DNA of 64,000 nt, taken from NCBI RefSeq assembly GCF_040529045.1, contig NZ_CP131914.1, positions 2,712,501 to 2,776,500 on the forward strand, written 5' to 3'. Position numbers and translations under genes: made by a program. This stretch comes from Xanthomonas indica (lineage in GTDB: Bacteria; Pseudomonadota; Gammaproteobacteria; Xanthomonadales; Xanthomonadaceae). Shown here piece by piece: positions 18,899 through 31,062 of the stretch (position 1 is the first letter of the stretch; the number at the start of each line of letters is the position of its first letter). The notes beneath the pieces are model-generated. The model ran no database searches. It saw nothing but the letters and a program-made list of their open reading frames with translations, and had not been told where the DNA came from.

Positions 18899-19153
18899 AT
18901 GAACGTTCGCAAGCTGTTGACCCTGGCCGCCCTGGTCGCCGCCGCGGTGGCCGTGCCGGTCGCGATGGCCCAGGCGCAGAGCGCCGATCCGGCCGCCTCC
19001 GGTGCCGCCGCCTACGAGGCGCAGGTCGCCAAGGAAAAGGCCGAGGCCGACGCCAAGGCCAAGCGCCGCGCCGCTGCCGCCGCCGAGCACAAGGCCGGCA
19101 AGGATGCGGCGGCGCCCAAGAAGGAAGAGGAAGAGGAAGCGCGCAAGCCCTGA
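18899..19153 (+). CDS. Small secreted Ala/Lys/Glu-rich protein
   Basis: 84 residues: a clear Sec signal peptide (MNVRKLLTLAALVAAAVAVPVAMAQA) and a low-complexity charged mature part of about 58 residues rich in Ala, Lys and Glu, with KEEEEEARKP at the C-terminus. Preceded by AAAGGAG 6 nt before the ATG and followed by a strong terminator, so it is a complete single-gene unit. No known domain; probably a periplasmic or secreted disordered or helical peptide. Confidence 0.75.
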   Translation: MNVRKLLTLAALVAAAVAVPVAMAQAQSADPAASGAAAYEAQVAKEKAEADAKAKRRAAAAAEHKAGKDAAAPKKEEEEEARKP

Positions 19154-19176
19154 GCCTGCGCACGGTTTCCTGCACA

Positions 19177-19209
19177 CGACGCCCCGGTCGCCCGGGGCGT
19201 CGCTTTTTT
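19177..19209 (+). terminator. Rho-independent terminator
   Basis: A perfect 11-bp stem CGACGCCCCGG / CCGGGGCGTCG with a 4-nt loop, followed by CTTTTTT. It lies 24 nt after the small secreted protein gene and isolates it from pyrG. Confidence 0.9.
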
Positions 19210-19287
19210 GTGGGGCGGCTGTTGCGCAAAAGCGCTTGGGCAAATCCGCTTCACCCGTTAAACTATGGCTTTCCGGGAGGCCTTTGA

Positions 19288-20955
<1,668 letters not shown>

Positions 20956-20957
20956 TT

Positions 20958-21151
20958 CCTTCTCCCTGTGGGAGAAGGTGGCGCGAAGCGCCGGATGAGG
21001 GTACGGGGCGAAGCCTCGCGTCGTTTGAGTTCCCTAGGCTCCGCCCCGACCCTCACCCCAACCCCTCTCCCGGCGGGAGAGGGGCTTGATTCCATGAGGC
21101 TTCGCCCGGACCCTCACCCCCGACCCCTCTCCCGGTGGGAGAGGGGAGTAA
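20958..21151. repeat. Three hairpin-type intergenic repeats before kdsA
   Basis: Copies at about 20958-21006 (TTCTCCCTGTGGGAGAAGG then GATGAGGGTAC), 21047-21088 (CCTCACCCCAACCCCTCTCC then GGAGAGGGG) and 21109-21151 (CTCACCCCCGACCCCTCTCC then GGAGAGGGG). They fill most of the 251-nt pyrG-kdsA gap and belong to the same family as 8089-8291. Confidence 0.7.
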
Positions 21152-21206
21152 CCTCGCCAAACATCTCGTGCCCGAGCGGTACGGGGCTCAACCGATAGGT
21201 GATCCA

Positions 21207-22037
21207 ATGAAACTGTGTGGCTTCGACGTCGGCCTGGACCAGCCGCTGTTCCTCATCGCCGGCCCGTGCGTGATCGAGTCGATGCAGCTGCAGCTCGACG
21301 TCGCCGGCCGGCTCAAGGAGATCACCGGCCGGCTGGGCATCAACTTCATCTTCAAGTCCAGCTTCGACAAGGCCAACCGCACTTCCGGCACCAGCTTCCG
21401 CGGCCCCGGCCTGGAAGAAGGCTTGAAGGTGCTGGAGGCGGTGAAGACGCAGATCGGCGTGCCGGTGCTGACCGACGTGCACGAGTACACGCCCATGCAC
21501 GAGGTGGCGGCGGTGGTCGACGTGCTGCAGACCCCGGCGTTCCTGGTGCGGCAGACCGACTTCATCAAGAACGTGTGCTCGGCCGGCAAGCCGGTCAACA
21601 TCAAGAAGGGTCAGTTCCTGTCGCCGTGGGACATGAAGCCGGTGGTGGACAAGGCCAAGTCCACCGGCAACGAGCAGATCATGGTCTGTGAGCGCGGCGC
21701 CAGCTTCGGCTACAACAACCTGGTCAGCGACATGCGCTCGCTGAGCGTGATGCGCGAGACCGGCTGCCCGGTGGTGTTCGACGCGACGCACTCGGTGCAG
21801 TTGCCGGGCGGGCAGGGCGGCAGTTCCGGCGGCCAGCGCGAGTTCGTGCCGGTGCTGGCGCGCGCGGCGGTGGCCGTGGGCGTGGCCGGCCTGTTCGCCG
21901 AGACCCATCCGGATCCGTCCAAGGCGCTGTCCGACGGCCCCAATGCGTGGCCGCTGGACCAGATGGAAGCGCTGCTGGAAACGCTGATGGAACTGGACGC
22001 GGTCACCAAGAAGCACGGCTTTTCGCGCTTCGCGTGA
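21207..22037 (+). CDS. kdsA: 3-deoxy-D-manno-octulosonate 8-phosphate synthase
   Basis: 276 residues. It condenses phosphoenolpyruvate with arabinose 5-phosphate to make KDO-8-phosphate for the LPS inner core. Motifs: [29 protein letters not shown]-like [51 protein letters not shown]. Cys21 in AGPCVIES, with the later His, Glu and Asp, matches the metal-dependent (class II) KDO8P synthases; the E. coli type has Asn there. The ATG at 21207 follows AGGTGAT and gives the family-typical N-terminus. Confidence 0.96.
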   Translation: MKLCGFDVGLDQPLFLIAGPCVIESMQLQLDVAGRLKEITGRLGINFIFKSSFDKANRTSGTSFRGPGLEEGLKVLEAVKTQIGVPVLTDVHEYTPMHEVAAVVDVLQTPAFLVRQTDFIKNVCSAGKPVNIKKGQFLSPWDMKPVVDKAKSTGNEQIMVCERGASFGYNNLVSDMRSLSVMRETGCPVVFDATHSVQLPGGQGGSSGGQREFVPVLARAAVAVGVAGLFAETHPDPSKALSDGPNAWPLDQMEALLETLMELDAVTKKHGFSRFA

Positions 22038-22061
22038 GGCCCCGGCTGCCGCCGCGGCGTC

Positions 22062-22116
22062 CGTCCCACGCCTGGCGGGACGCGTCCTGCCGGGTCCCTG
22101 CCTGGGCCGTGGGACG
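22062..22116. repeat. Nested hairpin between kdsA and a membrane protein gene
   Basis: Outer arms CGTCCCACG (22062-22070) and CGTGGGACG (22108-22116) enclose an inner near-perfect hairpin around GGCGGGACGCGTCCTGCC. There is no T-run, so it is not a classical terminator, but a strong RNA structure is expected. Confidence 0.55.
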
Positions 22117-22122
22117 CGGGCG

Positions 22123-22467
22123 ATGAGCGCACGCACCCGGGCCCATTTCTCGTGGGGCCTGTGTGCGCTGCTGCTGTCGCTGCTGGCCTGGGCGGCGTTG
22201 GGCGTGGTGCTGTTCGCCTTTATCCGCGCGATCGGTCCGCCCGGCGACGGCGACCACGGCATCCTGGCCATGCAGCCCTGGATCGTGGGCGGCCTTCTGG
22301 TGCTGGCGGTCGCCGCGCTGGGCACGCTGATCGCCGTCGTGCTGGGCTGGGTCCTGCGGCGTGGCCGCGTCCTGGCCGGCATCGGCGCTGGCCTGCTGCT
22401 GGCGATGCTGGTCCTGATCCTGCTGTTCCTCGGCGGGATCCCGCTCGGCGCGGTGCGCCTTGGCTGA
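22123..22467 (+). CDS. Small integral membrane protein (unknown)
   Basis: 114 residues with three predicted membrane helices (about 9-35 GLCALLLSLLAWAALGVVLFAFI, 50-75 PWIVGGLLVLAVAALGTLIAVVL, 83-107 VLAGIGAGLLLAMLVLILLFLGG) and short polar loops. No recognised domain. It sits between kdsA and eno on the same strand, separated from kdsA by a large hairpin and from eno by a promoter-like sequence. Confidence 0.7.
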   Translation: MSARTRAHFSWGLCALLLSLLAWAALGVVLFAFIRAIGPPGDGDHGILAMQPWIVGGLLVLAVAALGTLIAVVLGWVLRRGRVLAGIGAGLLLAMLVLILLFLGGIPLGAVRLG

Positions 22468-22475
22468 GGCGGCAT

Positions 22476-23847
<1,372 letters not shown>

Positions 23848-23850
23848 GCC

Positions 23851-24210
23851 GTGCGCAACTGGCGCTGGCTGCTGCTGGTGCTGGCGGGACTGCTGGCGTG
23901 GCTGCAGTACCGCTTCTGGCTCGGTCCGGGGAATTCCGGCGAAGTGCTGGTGCTCGAAAGCCAGGTCGAGCACCAGAAGCGCGACAACGAAGGACTGCAG
24001 CAACGCAACGCCGCGCTCGCCGCCGAGGTCAAGGACCTCAAGGACGGCGAGGCGGCGATCGAGGAGCGCGCGCGGAGCGAACTGGGCATGATCAAGCCGG
24101 GCGAAAAGTTCTATCGGGTGGTCGAGAATGCGCCGGTGTCGACGCCGGCCGGCACGGCCGCGGGCGCGCGGCCTGCGCCCGTCACGCCGGCGCCGGGCGA
24201 GCAACCCTGA
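23851..24210 (+). CDS. ftsB: Cell division protein FtsB
   Basis: 119 residues, GTG start three bases after the eno stop. One N-terminal membrane helix (about 4-20), then a leucine-zipper-like coiled coil (about 30-70, [19 protein letters not shown]), then the conserved [21 protein letters not shown]. FtsB forms the FtsQBL complex of the divisome. A Pro/Ala/Thr-rich tail of about 30 residues follows the conserved core. Its TGA shares one base with the ispD ATG. Confidence 0.93.
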   Translation: MRNWRWLLLVLAGLLAWLQYRFWLGPGNSGEVLVLESQVEHQKRDNEGLQQRNAALAAEVKDLKDGEAAIEERARSELGMIKPGEKFYRVVENAPVSTPAGTAAGARPAPVTPAPGEQP

Positions 24211-24908
24211 TGGCCACGGTCTGGGCCGTGGTCCCGGCGGCCGGCCGCGGCACCCGTTTCGGCGGCGCCACCCCCAAACAGTATCTGCAGGCGGGTGGGC
24301 GTCCGTTGCTGGCGCATGCATTGGACGCGTTGCTGGCGCATCCGGCGGTGGCCGGGGCGATGGTCGCGCTGGGCGTGGACGATGCGCAGTGGCCGGGCTG
24401 GACCGAACTGGCGGGCAAGCCGGTGCTGACCTGCCTGGGTGCCGGCAGCCGCGCCGGCTCGGTGCTGGCCGCGCTGCACGCCTTGCCCGAGTCGGTGAAG
24501 GCGGACGATTTCGTGCTGGTGCACGATGCGGCGCGGCCCAACCTGGCGCTGGCCGATCTGGACCGGCTGCTGGAAGCGGGGCGCGGCGATCCGGTCGGCG
24601 CGATCCTGGCCGCGCCGGTGCGCGACACGCTCAAGCGCGCCGGCGACGACGGCGGCATCGACGGCACCGAGCCGCGCGAGCGCCTGTGGCGCGCGCTGAC
24701 CCCACAGTTGTTCCGGCGCATGCAGCTCAGCCGCGCGCTGGAGCAGGCCGCCGCGGCCGGCGTGGAGGTCACCGACGACGCCATGGCGATGGAGTTGCTG
24801 GGGCTGCGGCCGCTGCTGGTCGAAGGCGCCGAAGACAATTTCAAGGTCACCACGCCCGCCGACTTGGCGCGCTTCGAGTTCGAACTGTTCCAGCGGCAGG
24901 GCGGCTGA
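24210..24908 (+). CDS. ispD: 2-C-methyl-D-erythritol 4-phosphate cytidylyltransferase
   Basis: 232 residues. Third step of the MEP isoprenoid pathway: CTP plus MEP to CDP-ME. Motifs: [19 protein letters not shown] (nucleotide-binding loop), [29 protein letters not shown] and [11 protein letters not shown]. The start codon overlaps the ftsB stop (TGATG) and its own stop overlaps the next start in the same way. Confidence 0.95.
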   Translation: MATVWAVVPAAGRGTRFGGATPKQYLQAGGRPLLAHALDALLAHPAVAGAMVALGVDDAQWPGWTELAGKPVLTCLGAGSRAGSVLAALHALPESVKADDFVLVHDAARPNLALADLDRLLEAGRGDPVGAILAAPVRDTLKRAGDDGGIDGTEPRERLWRALTPQLFRRMQLSRALEQAAAAGVEVTDDAMAMELLGLRPLLVEGAEDNFKVTTPADLARFEFELFQRQGG

Positions 24909-25378
24909 TGCGGTTCGAAACGTCTGTGGCGCATGCCTGGCTGCAGCAGGCCGCGGACGCTGCGATCGTGGTCGATGGCGACGCCATCCAGCACGAGGCC
25001 CAGGCCAACCTGTGGGCGTTCTCGCCGCGCGAGGCGCAATCGGCGGGGATCGACGTCGCGAGCGTGGCGCGGTTCGTGGAGGCGGTCGCCGACGATCGGC
25101 AGGCCAGGCTGCGCGCCCAGGGGGCGCCTTCGATGATCTTCTATTGCTGGCACGACGGGCAGGCGCGGCAGTTGCGCTTCAGCCTGGTGTCGGCGGCGCA
25201 CGGCCGCCTGCCGTTTGGCGTGCCGATCCAGCAGACGTCGTTGCCGGCGCTTGTCGCGCGCATCGTCCAGACCGACTGGCGCAACCCGCAGTGGGGGGCA
25301 GCGGACGTGGACGACGACGCGATGCCGGCGTCCGCGGCCCTGCCGGTCTACATGCGCACGTTGCACCCCGGCGTCTGA
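24908..25378 (+). CDS. Unknown protein embedded in the ispD-ispF operon
   Basis: 156 residues, [25 protein letters not shown].... No recognised domain. It is soluble, with mixed alpha/beta-like periodicity ([40 protein letters not shown]), and lacks a signal peptide or membrane segment. The start shares a base with the ispD stop (TGATG), so it is translationally coupled to ispD; ispF begins 40 nt downstream. Composition and codon use look like those of its neighbours, so it is probably a native family. Confidence 0.8.
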   Translation: MRFETSVAHAWLQQAADAAIVVDGDAIQHEAQANLWAFSPREAQSAGIDVASVARFVEAVADDRQARLRAQGAPSMIFYCWHDGQARQLRFSLVSAAHGRLPFGVPIQQTSLPALVARIVQTDWRNPQWGAADVDDDAMPASAALPVYMRTLHPGV

Positions 25379-25418
25379 CCGCCAGGCGGCGTCGACGCCT
25401 CTCACGAACAGGATTCCC

Positions 25419-25922
25419 ATGTCACACGGTACCTCTGCTCCTCCTTCTTTCCGCATCGGCCAGGGCTACGACGTCCACGCCTTCGGCGAGGGCGACCACA
25501 TCATGCTCGGCGGCGTGCGCGTGGCGCACGAGCGCGGCGTGCTTGCCCACAGCGATGGCGACGTGGTGATCCACGCGCTGTGCGACGCCTTGCTCGGCGC
25601 GCTGGCGCTGGGCGACATCGGCCAGCATTTCCCGCCATCGGATCCGCGCTGGAAGGGCGCCGACAGCGCGCAGTTCGTCGATCACTGCGTGGGCCTGCTG
25701 CATGCGCGCGGCTGGCGCCTGGGCAATGCCGACGTCACCGTGATCTGCGAACGGCCCAAGGTCGGCCCGCACGCGCAGGCGATGCGCGAACGCCTGGCGG
25801 CGCTGCTGCAGGTCGAACTGGATTGCATCAGCGTCAAGGCCACCACCAGCGAAAAGCTGGGCTTCACCGGCCGCGGCGAGGGTATCGCGGCGCAGGCGGT
25901 GGCCTTGCTGGTGGCACTGTGA
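25419..25922 (+). CDS. ispF: 2-C-methyl-D-erythritol 2,4-cyclodiphosphate synthase
   Basis: 167 residues. Fifth MEP step: cyclises CDP-ME-2-phosphate, releasing CMP. The metal-ligand motif GYDVHAF (Asp, His) near residue 17, then [30 protein letters not shown], and the C-terminal [21 protein letters not shown]. The N-terminus is about 10 residues longer than the minimal family. Its TGA overlaps the GTG start of truD (GTGA). Confidence 0.96.
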   Translation: MSHGTSAPPSFRIGQGYDVHAFGEGDHIMLGGVRVAHERGVLAHSDGDVVIHALCDALLGALALGDIGQHFPPSDPRWKGADSAQFVDHCVGLLHARGWRLGNADVTVICERPKVGPHAQAMRERLAALLQVELDCISVKATTSEKLGFTGRGEGIAAQAVALLVAL

Positions 25923-26968
25923 GCGAGTTGCCGCGCGCGTTCGGTGCCGCGCCGCTGCAGGCGCGCATGCGCAGCAGCGCCGAGGATTTCCAGGTCGACG
26001 AGCTACCCGCGTTCGCGCCCAGTGGCGAGGGCGAGCATCTGTTGCTGACGGTGCGCAAGCGCGACATGAACACCGCCTTTGCCGCGCGCCGCCTGGCGCA
26101 GTGGGCCGGCGTGGCGGAGCTGGCGATCGGCTATGCCGGCATGAAGGACCGGCATGCGGTGACCACCCAACGCTTTTCGGTGCATCTGCCCAAGCGCGTG
26201 GCCCCAGCGCTGGAGAGCCTGCAGGATGCGGACCTGCAGGTGCTGGAGTCGCATTGGCACAACCGCAAGCTGCCGCGCGGCGCGCTGGCCGGCAACGGCT
26301 TCGTGCTGGTGCTGCGCGAGGTGCGCGGCGAGCGCACGGCGATCGAGGCGCGGCTGGCGCAGATTGCCGCGCGCGGGATTCCCAACTGGTTCGGCGAGCA
26401 GCGCTTCGGCCGCGATGGCGGCAACGTCGGTGCCGCGCTGGCGATGTTCGGCGGCCGCCGGGTGCGGCGCGAGCAGCGCTCGCTGCTGCTGTCGGCCGCC
26501 CGTTCGGAGCTGTTCAACCGGGTGCTGGCCGCCCGCGTGGCCGCCGGCAACTGGGACAGTGCGCTGGACGGCGAAGTCTGGATGCTCGACGGCAGCCGCA
26601 GCGTGTTCGGTCCGGAGCCGTGGTCGGAGGCGCTGGCCGAGCGCCTGCAGCGCTTCGACATCCACCCGTCCGCGCCGCTGTGGGGCGCCGGTGAACTGCG
26701 CAGCGCCGAGGCGGCGCGTGCGCTGGAGCTGGCGGCGCTGGACGAGGCGGTGGCGCTGCGCCTGCGCGCAGGCCTGGAGCGCGAGGGGCTGAAGCAGGAG
26801 CGGCGGGCGAGTCGCCTGCGCGTGGCCGACCTGCAGTGGCGCTGGCTGGACGGGCAGGGCGACGCGCTGGAGCTGCGCTTCGCACTGCCGCCGGGCAGCT
26901 ACGCCACGGCGCTGCTGCACGAACTCGGCCAGGTAGAGGAAGCGCCGCAGGCCTCTACCGAGGCCTGA
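25919..26968 (+). CDS. truD: tRNA pseudouridine(13) synthase TruD
   Basis: 349 residues with a GTG start overlapping the ispF stop by four bases. It isomerises U13 of tRNA-Glu. The catalytic Asp lies in [14 protein letters not shown]; other family motifs are [30 protein letters not shown] and [14 protein letters not shown]. Last gene of the eno operon; convergent with the TonB receptor gene only 28 nt away. Confidence 0.95.
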   Translation: MSELPRAFGAAPLQARMRSSAEDFQVDELPAFAPSGEGEHLLLTVRKRDMNTAFAARRLAQWAGVAELAIGYAGMKDRHAVTTQRFSVHLPKRVAPALESLQDADLQVLESHWHNRKLPRGALAGNGFVLVLREVRGERTAIEARLAQIAARGIPNWFGEQRFGRDGGNVGAALAMFGGRRVRREQRSLLLSAARSELFNRVLAARVAAGNWDSALDGEVWMLDGSRSVFGPEPWSEALAERLQRFDIHPSAPLWGAGELRSAEAARALELAALDEAVALRLRAGLEREGLKQERRASRLRVADLQWRWLDGQGDALELRFALPPGSYATALLHELGQVEEAPQASTEA

Positions 26969-26996
26969 GCGCGGCAAGGCTGGTCCGCGGCGCGCG

Positions 26997-29384
26997 CTAG
27001 AAGCGGTAGGAGCCGGTCAGGAGCAGGCTGCGGCCGTCCGGCAACGGGACGAAGGTCTCGTCGAAATCGTCGGCATACAGGCGCCGGTCGAAGACGTTGC
27101 GCATGCCTACGGTCACCCCCCAGGTCTCGGTGTGGTAGGACACGTTCGCGTCCACGCTGGCCTGCCCGGGGATCTTGAAGTAGCCGCCGGCCAGGCGGCG
27201 GCCGAGGGTGTGGTCGCGCGCCAGGATGCCGCCCGCCACGCCCCAGCCGCTCCAGCGGCTGTCCTGGAACCGGTAGCTGCTCCACAGGGTGAAGCGCGCG
27301 CGCGGCACGCCGGTGGTGGGCGTGCCGTCGTGCCGGCCGATGCGCGCCAGCGCCAGGCTGCTGCTCAGTTCCAGGCCGGGAGCGAGTGCGCCGACGACGT
27401 CGAGATCCAGCCCGCGGTTGCTCTGGCTGTCGATCGGCTTGGCGAAGTACGACGGATGCGCCAGCACCAGGTCGAAACTGCGGTCGACGGTGATCTGGTA
27501 GTACGCGATGTTGAGTCGCACCCGGTTGTCGAACAGGTCGAGCTTCGCCCCGGCCTCCACCTGCCGCGACAGCGCGGGCGGCAATGGCCGGCCGTTCTTG
27601 CCGAGCACCGCGCTCGGCGCGAAGCCGTTCATGCTGCTGGCGTACAGCGACGCCTCCGGGCTCAATTTGTAGACCACGCCGACGTTGGGCACCCAGCGGC
27701 GTCGGCGCAACTGGCGCAGCTTGCCCCTGGCGTCGTAGCTGGAGATCTCGTATGCCGAGCGGCGCAGCGCCAGCAACACGTCCCAGCGCTCGCCCACGCT
27801 GATCTGGTCCTGCAGCAGGATGCCGCTGCGGCTCGACCAGGGGCTGCCGGGGTAATGCCGGATCCCGCGCCGCGAATTCGGCCAGTGCACCGGTCCCAGC
27901 GGCGCGTCGTCGAAGACGTCGTAGCGGTTGCGGCGCATGCGGATGAAGTAATCGCTGCTGCCCAGGCGCGCACGCGTGTAGTCCAGGCCCAGGGTCACGG
28001 TCTGCTGCAGCGGCCCGTCGCCGAAGCTGCCGACCAGGTCGTTCTGGACGGTGTAGTACGCCGTTTCGTTGCGATAGGCCTCGGCATAGGCACGGACCAG
28101 GCCGGTCGGCGACGGCGACAACATGCCCCAGTTGCGTGCGTCGACCGCCTGGTTCACGTACTGCCCACGGCTGCGCAGTTGCCAGCGGTCGCTGAGCCGC
28201 TGATCGAGCAGGTAGTAGGCGCGTTGGGTCCGGTAGGCGGTGTGGTCCTGCGGATTGCCGAGGCGCAAGGACCTGGGCGTCATCGCCGACACGCGGTTGC
28301 GCAGCAGCAGCGCGTGATCGGCGGCCGGCTGGCGATCGGTCACGCGCTGCACGCCGAGCACCAGGCGGGTGCCGTCGCTCTGCCAGGCGATGGACGGCGC
28401 CAGGTAGGCGGCGTTGCGCGGACCGTAGCCCTGCGCAGTGGAATCGGCATGCTGGCCGGAGACGACGAGCCGGTAGCTGATCGGCGTGGCGCCGATCGGT
28501 CCGGTCGCATCGAGCCCGGCCTGCACGTCGCCGCGCTCGCCGAAGGCATAGCGCAGTTCACGCTGCGGCTTGCGCAGCGGCTGCTTGGTGACGACGTTGA
28601 CCAGTCCGCTCATGTCGCCGCCATTGCTGTCGCCGAGGATCGATTCCGGGCCCTTGAGCACCTCGACCCGCTCCACGCCGATCATCGGCGGATAGCCGCC
28701 GAGCCCGACGAAGCTGTTCGGCATCCCGTCGGTCATGCCGTTGCCGGTGTAGATGCCGCGGATCTTGAACAGCGGCGCGCGCAACGGGTTTTCGATGTGC
28801 TGCACGCTGGCCACGTTGCGCAGTGCGTCGGCGACGGTGCGGACTTGTTGTGTCGCCATCAGGTGGGGGGCGACGACATTCACCGATTGCGGCACGGCGA
28901 TGGCGTCGGTGGCATAGCGCAGCGCGTCGCTGGCATAGGCGGGCGCGTCGCCCATGGCGCGCGCGGTCAGCGCCGCGGCATCGACCTGTTCCAGCAGCTT
29001 GGGGGGCGTGCCGGCGCGATGCTCGTCGGCGGCCTCGGCAGGATCGGGCGGCGCCACGGTGGCGGGCGTGATGGCCACCGTATTCGCATCGAGCGCGCTA
29101 TAGGCGAGGCCGCTCGACTGCAACAGGCGCCGCAGCGCCGCGTCCCGGGTGAATACGCCTTGCACCCCGTCGCTGCGCAGCCCGGCCAGGGTCGGGCTGG
29201 CGGTGAGCACCTGCACGTTGGCCTGCTTGCCGTAGGCGATCAGCGCGGTGGACAACGCCTGCGGCGGGATCGAGAAGGCGATCTGCCGTGCGTCGGACGC
29301 GAGGGGGACGGCGAGGGCGCGGTTCCAGGGAACGAGCTGCAGTGCCAGGCTGCCACAGATGATCAGTCGCCTCAGCCCACGCAC
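26997..29384 (-). CDS. TonB-dependent siderophore receptor with STN signalling domain
   Basis: About 795 residues. Signal peptide (LRRLIICGSLALQLVPWNRALA), an STN domain (about 33-105; FSIPPQALSTALIAYGKQ), a plug domain (about 155-290; QSVNVVAPHLMATQQVRTVADAL, VERVEVLKGPESIL, GLVNVVTKQP) and a 22-strand barrel ending in SLLLTGSYRF with terminal Phe. The STN domain marks it as a transducing receptor of the FecA/FpvA kind that signals through FecR to an ECF sigma factor, and both genes follow upstream on the same strand. The start is a GTG with GGGGGG upstream. The frame continues open through the fecR region, but that part has no receptor similarity. The ligand is unknown; no siderophore genes are nearby. 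Confidence 0.9.
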   Translation of the reverse strand: MRGLRRLIICGSLALQLVPWNRALAVPLASDARQIAFSIPPQALSTALIAYGKQANVQVLTASPTLAGLRSDGVQGVFTRDAALRRLLQSSGLAYSALDANTVAITPATVAPPDPAEAADEHRAGTPPKLLEQVDAAALTARAMGDAPAYASDALRYATDAIAVPQSVNVVAPHLMATQQVRTVADALRNVASVQHIENPLRAPLFKIRGIYTGNGMTDGMPNSFVGLGGYPPMIGVERVEVLKGPESILGDSNGGDMSGLVNVVTKQPLRKPQRELRYAFGERGDVQAGLDATGPIGATPISYRLVVSGQHADSTAQGYGPRNAAYLAPSIAWQSDGTRLVLGVQRVTDRQPAADHALLLRNRVSAMTPRSLRLGNPQDHTAYRTQRAYYLLDQRLSDRWQLRSRGQYVNQAVDARNWGMLSPSPTGLVRAYAEAYRNETAYYTVQNDLVGSFGDGPLQQTVTLGLDYTRARLGSSDYFIRMRRNRYDVFDDAPLGPVHWPNSRRGIRHYPGSPWSSRSGILLQDQISVGERWDVLLALRRSAYEISSYDARGKLRQLRRRRWVPNVGVVYKLSPEASLYASSMNGFAPSAVLGKNGRPLPPALSRQVEAGAKLDLFDNRVRLNIAYYQITVDRSFDLVLAHPSYFAKPIDSQSNRGLDLDVVGALAPGLELSSSLALARIGRHDGTPTTGVPRARFTLWSSYRFQDSRWSGWGVAGGILARDHTLGRRLAGGYFKIPGQASVDANVSYHTETWGVTVGMRNVFDRRLYADDFDETFVPLPDGRSLLLTGSYRF

Positions 29385-29497
29385 TGCCCGTCGCCCCCCA
29401 GCGGAAGCGCGAATTATGCCATGCGCGGCATTGCCGACGCGGTGCCGGGCCGGCGTGGCCGCCGCCTCGGCGGGGCCAGGATGGGGACCGGTATCGC

Positions 29498-30466
29498 CTA
29501 ACGGCGGCTCAGCACGATCTCGTCCTTGCCTTGGCTTACCTGCAGCGGGAACACCTGCGGCAAGGCCTCGATCCACTGCGCCGTGGCCCGGGTGTCGACG
29601 GTGCCGGTGAAGCTCAGCCGCGCCAGCGCCGGGTCGGCCAGGCGCAGCGGGCGGTCGCTGTAGCGGTTGACCCGGGCGATCACCGTGTCCAGCGGCGTAT
29701 CGACGAATTCCAGCCGGTGATCGCGCCAGGCGATGGCCTGCGCCACGCTGATCTGGCCGACCTGCAATGTGGGCCTGGCCGGATCGTAGGACACGCGCTG
29801 TCCGGCCACCGCTTCCAGCCCGCCGCGGCCGTCGGCCGGTACCTGGCCGGCGCCGTAGATGCGCACCCGGCCTTCGGTGACCGCGATCTCGACGCGTTCG
29901 CCGTCGCGGCTGACATCGAACGCCGTGCCCACGTCCAGGATCGAGACGCCGCCGGCGTCGACCACGAACGGTCGCCCGGCGTGATGCGCCACGTCGAAGA
30001 ACGCCTCGCCGGCGATCAGCTCCACCCGGCGCTGCGCGGCGCTGAACCGGGTGCTCAGCCGCGATGCGCCGCCGAGCGCGATCTTCGAGCCGTCCGCCAG
30101 CACGATGTCCCGGTGGCGGCTGATCGCGCTGCTGTAGACCTGGGTGACCGGCGGCGGGTTCAGCTGCCGCCAGGCCAGGACGCCGCCGAGCGCCAGCACG
30201 CCGATGCAGGCCGCCACCTGCAGCGGCCGCCAGCGCGCACGCGGCGCCGCGAACCTGCGCAGCAGGTCGCCCCGTGCGGCGGTGTCGAGCGCGCCCAGGT
30301 CGCCACCGAGCGCATTGATGCGTTCGAACGCCTGCAGATGCCGCGGGTCGGCCGCGGTCCAGTCCAGCCAGCGCGCGATGGTGTCCTCGTTGCTGTCGGG
30401 TGCGCGGAGCAGGGTCCACCAGCGCGCCGCGTCGTCGAGGATGTGTTGGTCGATGCCGCTGTCCAT
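29498..30466 (-). CDS. FecR-family anti-sigma factor / sigma regulator
   Basis: 322 residues: an N-terminal cytoplasmic FecR_N segment (DDAARWWTLLRAPDSNEDTIARWLDW), one membrane helix (about 85-105, LQVAACIGVLALGGVLAW), the periplasmic FecR domain (about 115-225; DIVLADGSKIALGGASRLSTRF, GEAFFDVAHHAGRPFVV) and a C-terminal STN-like FecR_C part that contacts the receptor. Its ATG shares a base with the sigma-factor stop (TAATG), so the two are coupled. It passes the receptor signal to the sigma factor. Confidence 0.92.
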   Translation of the reverse strand: MDSGIDQHILDDAARWWTLLRAPDSNEDTIARWLDWTAADPRHLQAFERINALGGDLGALDTAARGDLLRRFAAPRARWRPLQVAACIGVLALGGVLAWRQLNPPPVTQVYSSAISRHRDIVLADGSKIALGGASRLSTRFSAAQRRVELIAGEAFFDVAHHAGRPFVVDAGGVSILDVGTAFDVSRDGERVEIAVTEGRVRIYGAGQVPADGRGGLEAVAGQRVSYDPARPTLQVGQISVAQAIAWRDHRLEFVDTPLDTVIARVNRYSDRPLRLADPALARLSFTGTVDTRATAQWIEALPQVFPLQVSQGKDEIVLSRR

Positions 30467-31014
30467 TACGGGATCTCCGCTTCGTCGAAGCGTTTGCGGC
30501 AATGCGCGAGGGCGTTGGCCACATGGTAGCGGACCATGCGTTCGCTCACGTTCATCGCCTTGGCGATCATGCCGAAGTCCTTGCCTTCGATCACGTGCAG
30601 CACGAAGGCGCGGCTGGTCTTGGCCGGAAGTTCCTCCAGCGCCCGGGTCAGCGCGCGCAGTTGCGCGCTGGCCATGGCATGCCGCTCCGGAATCGGCGGC
30701 AACGGCAGGTCCTGCTCAGGGAGTTCCACGGCTACGTTCTCGCGCACCTTGCGCATGCGCAGTCGGTCCACGGCCAGGTTCGAGGCGACATGGAACAGAT
30801 AGGCGCGCGGCGATGCCAGCGCGTCCGGGCGCTCAAGGGTCACGATGCGCATGTACGCCTCCTGCGCCACGTCCTGCGCGTCCGCCATCGAGCCGAGCTT
30901 GCAGTGCAGGAAGGCGAGCAGGGCGCGGTGATGCTCCTTGAACAATGCGTCGACGTGATGCGCATGCGTCCGCGCCGGCGATGGCGCGCCCTCGGTGTGC
31001 TCGAGCCGACTCAC
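30466..31014 (-). CDS. FecI-like ECF sigma factor
   Basis: 182 residues with sigma-70 region 2 (about 25-90; LFKEHHRALLAFLHCKLGSMADAQDVAQEAYMRI) and region 4 (about 125-175; ALEELPAKTSRAFVLHVIEGKDFGMIAKAMNVSERMVRYHV). It belongs to the iron-starvation FecI group by partner genes. GTG start with AGGAG about 12 nt upstream; a TATACT hexamer read on the minus strand at 31050-31055 could be its -10. I saw no clear Fur box in the short upstream gap. Confidence 0.92.
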   Translation of the reverse strand: MSRLEHTEGAPSPARTHAHHVDALFKEHHRALLAFLHCKLGSMADAQDVAQEAYMRIVTLERPDALASPRAYLFHVASNLAVDRLRMRKVRENVAVELPEQDLPLPPIPERHAMASAQLRALTRALEELPAKTSRAFVLHVIEGKDFGMIAKAMNVSERMVRYHVANALAHCRKRFDEAEIP

Positions 31015-31062
31015 GACTGCTGGTGCTCCTGGAGGGAAGCGGCCGCGGCAGTATAGCCAGGC

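Noticed and set aside
26997-30524. A single 1175-codon open frame spanning the receptor and most of the fecR region
   Set aside because: Only the part after the GTG at 29384 has receptor homology and a signal peptide. The upstream part is an out-of-frame shadow of fecR, which has its own convincing protein in another frame.
31015-31062. A Fur box upstream of the fecI-like gene
   Set aside because: I looked for a GATAAT-repeat palindrome and found none in the short gap.
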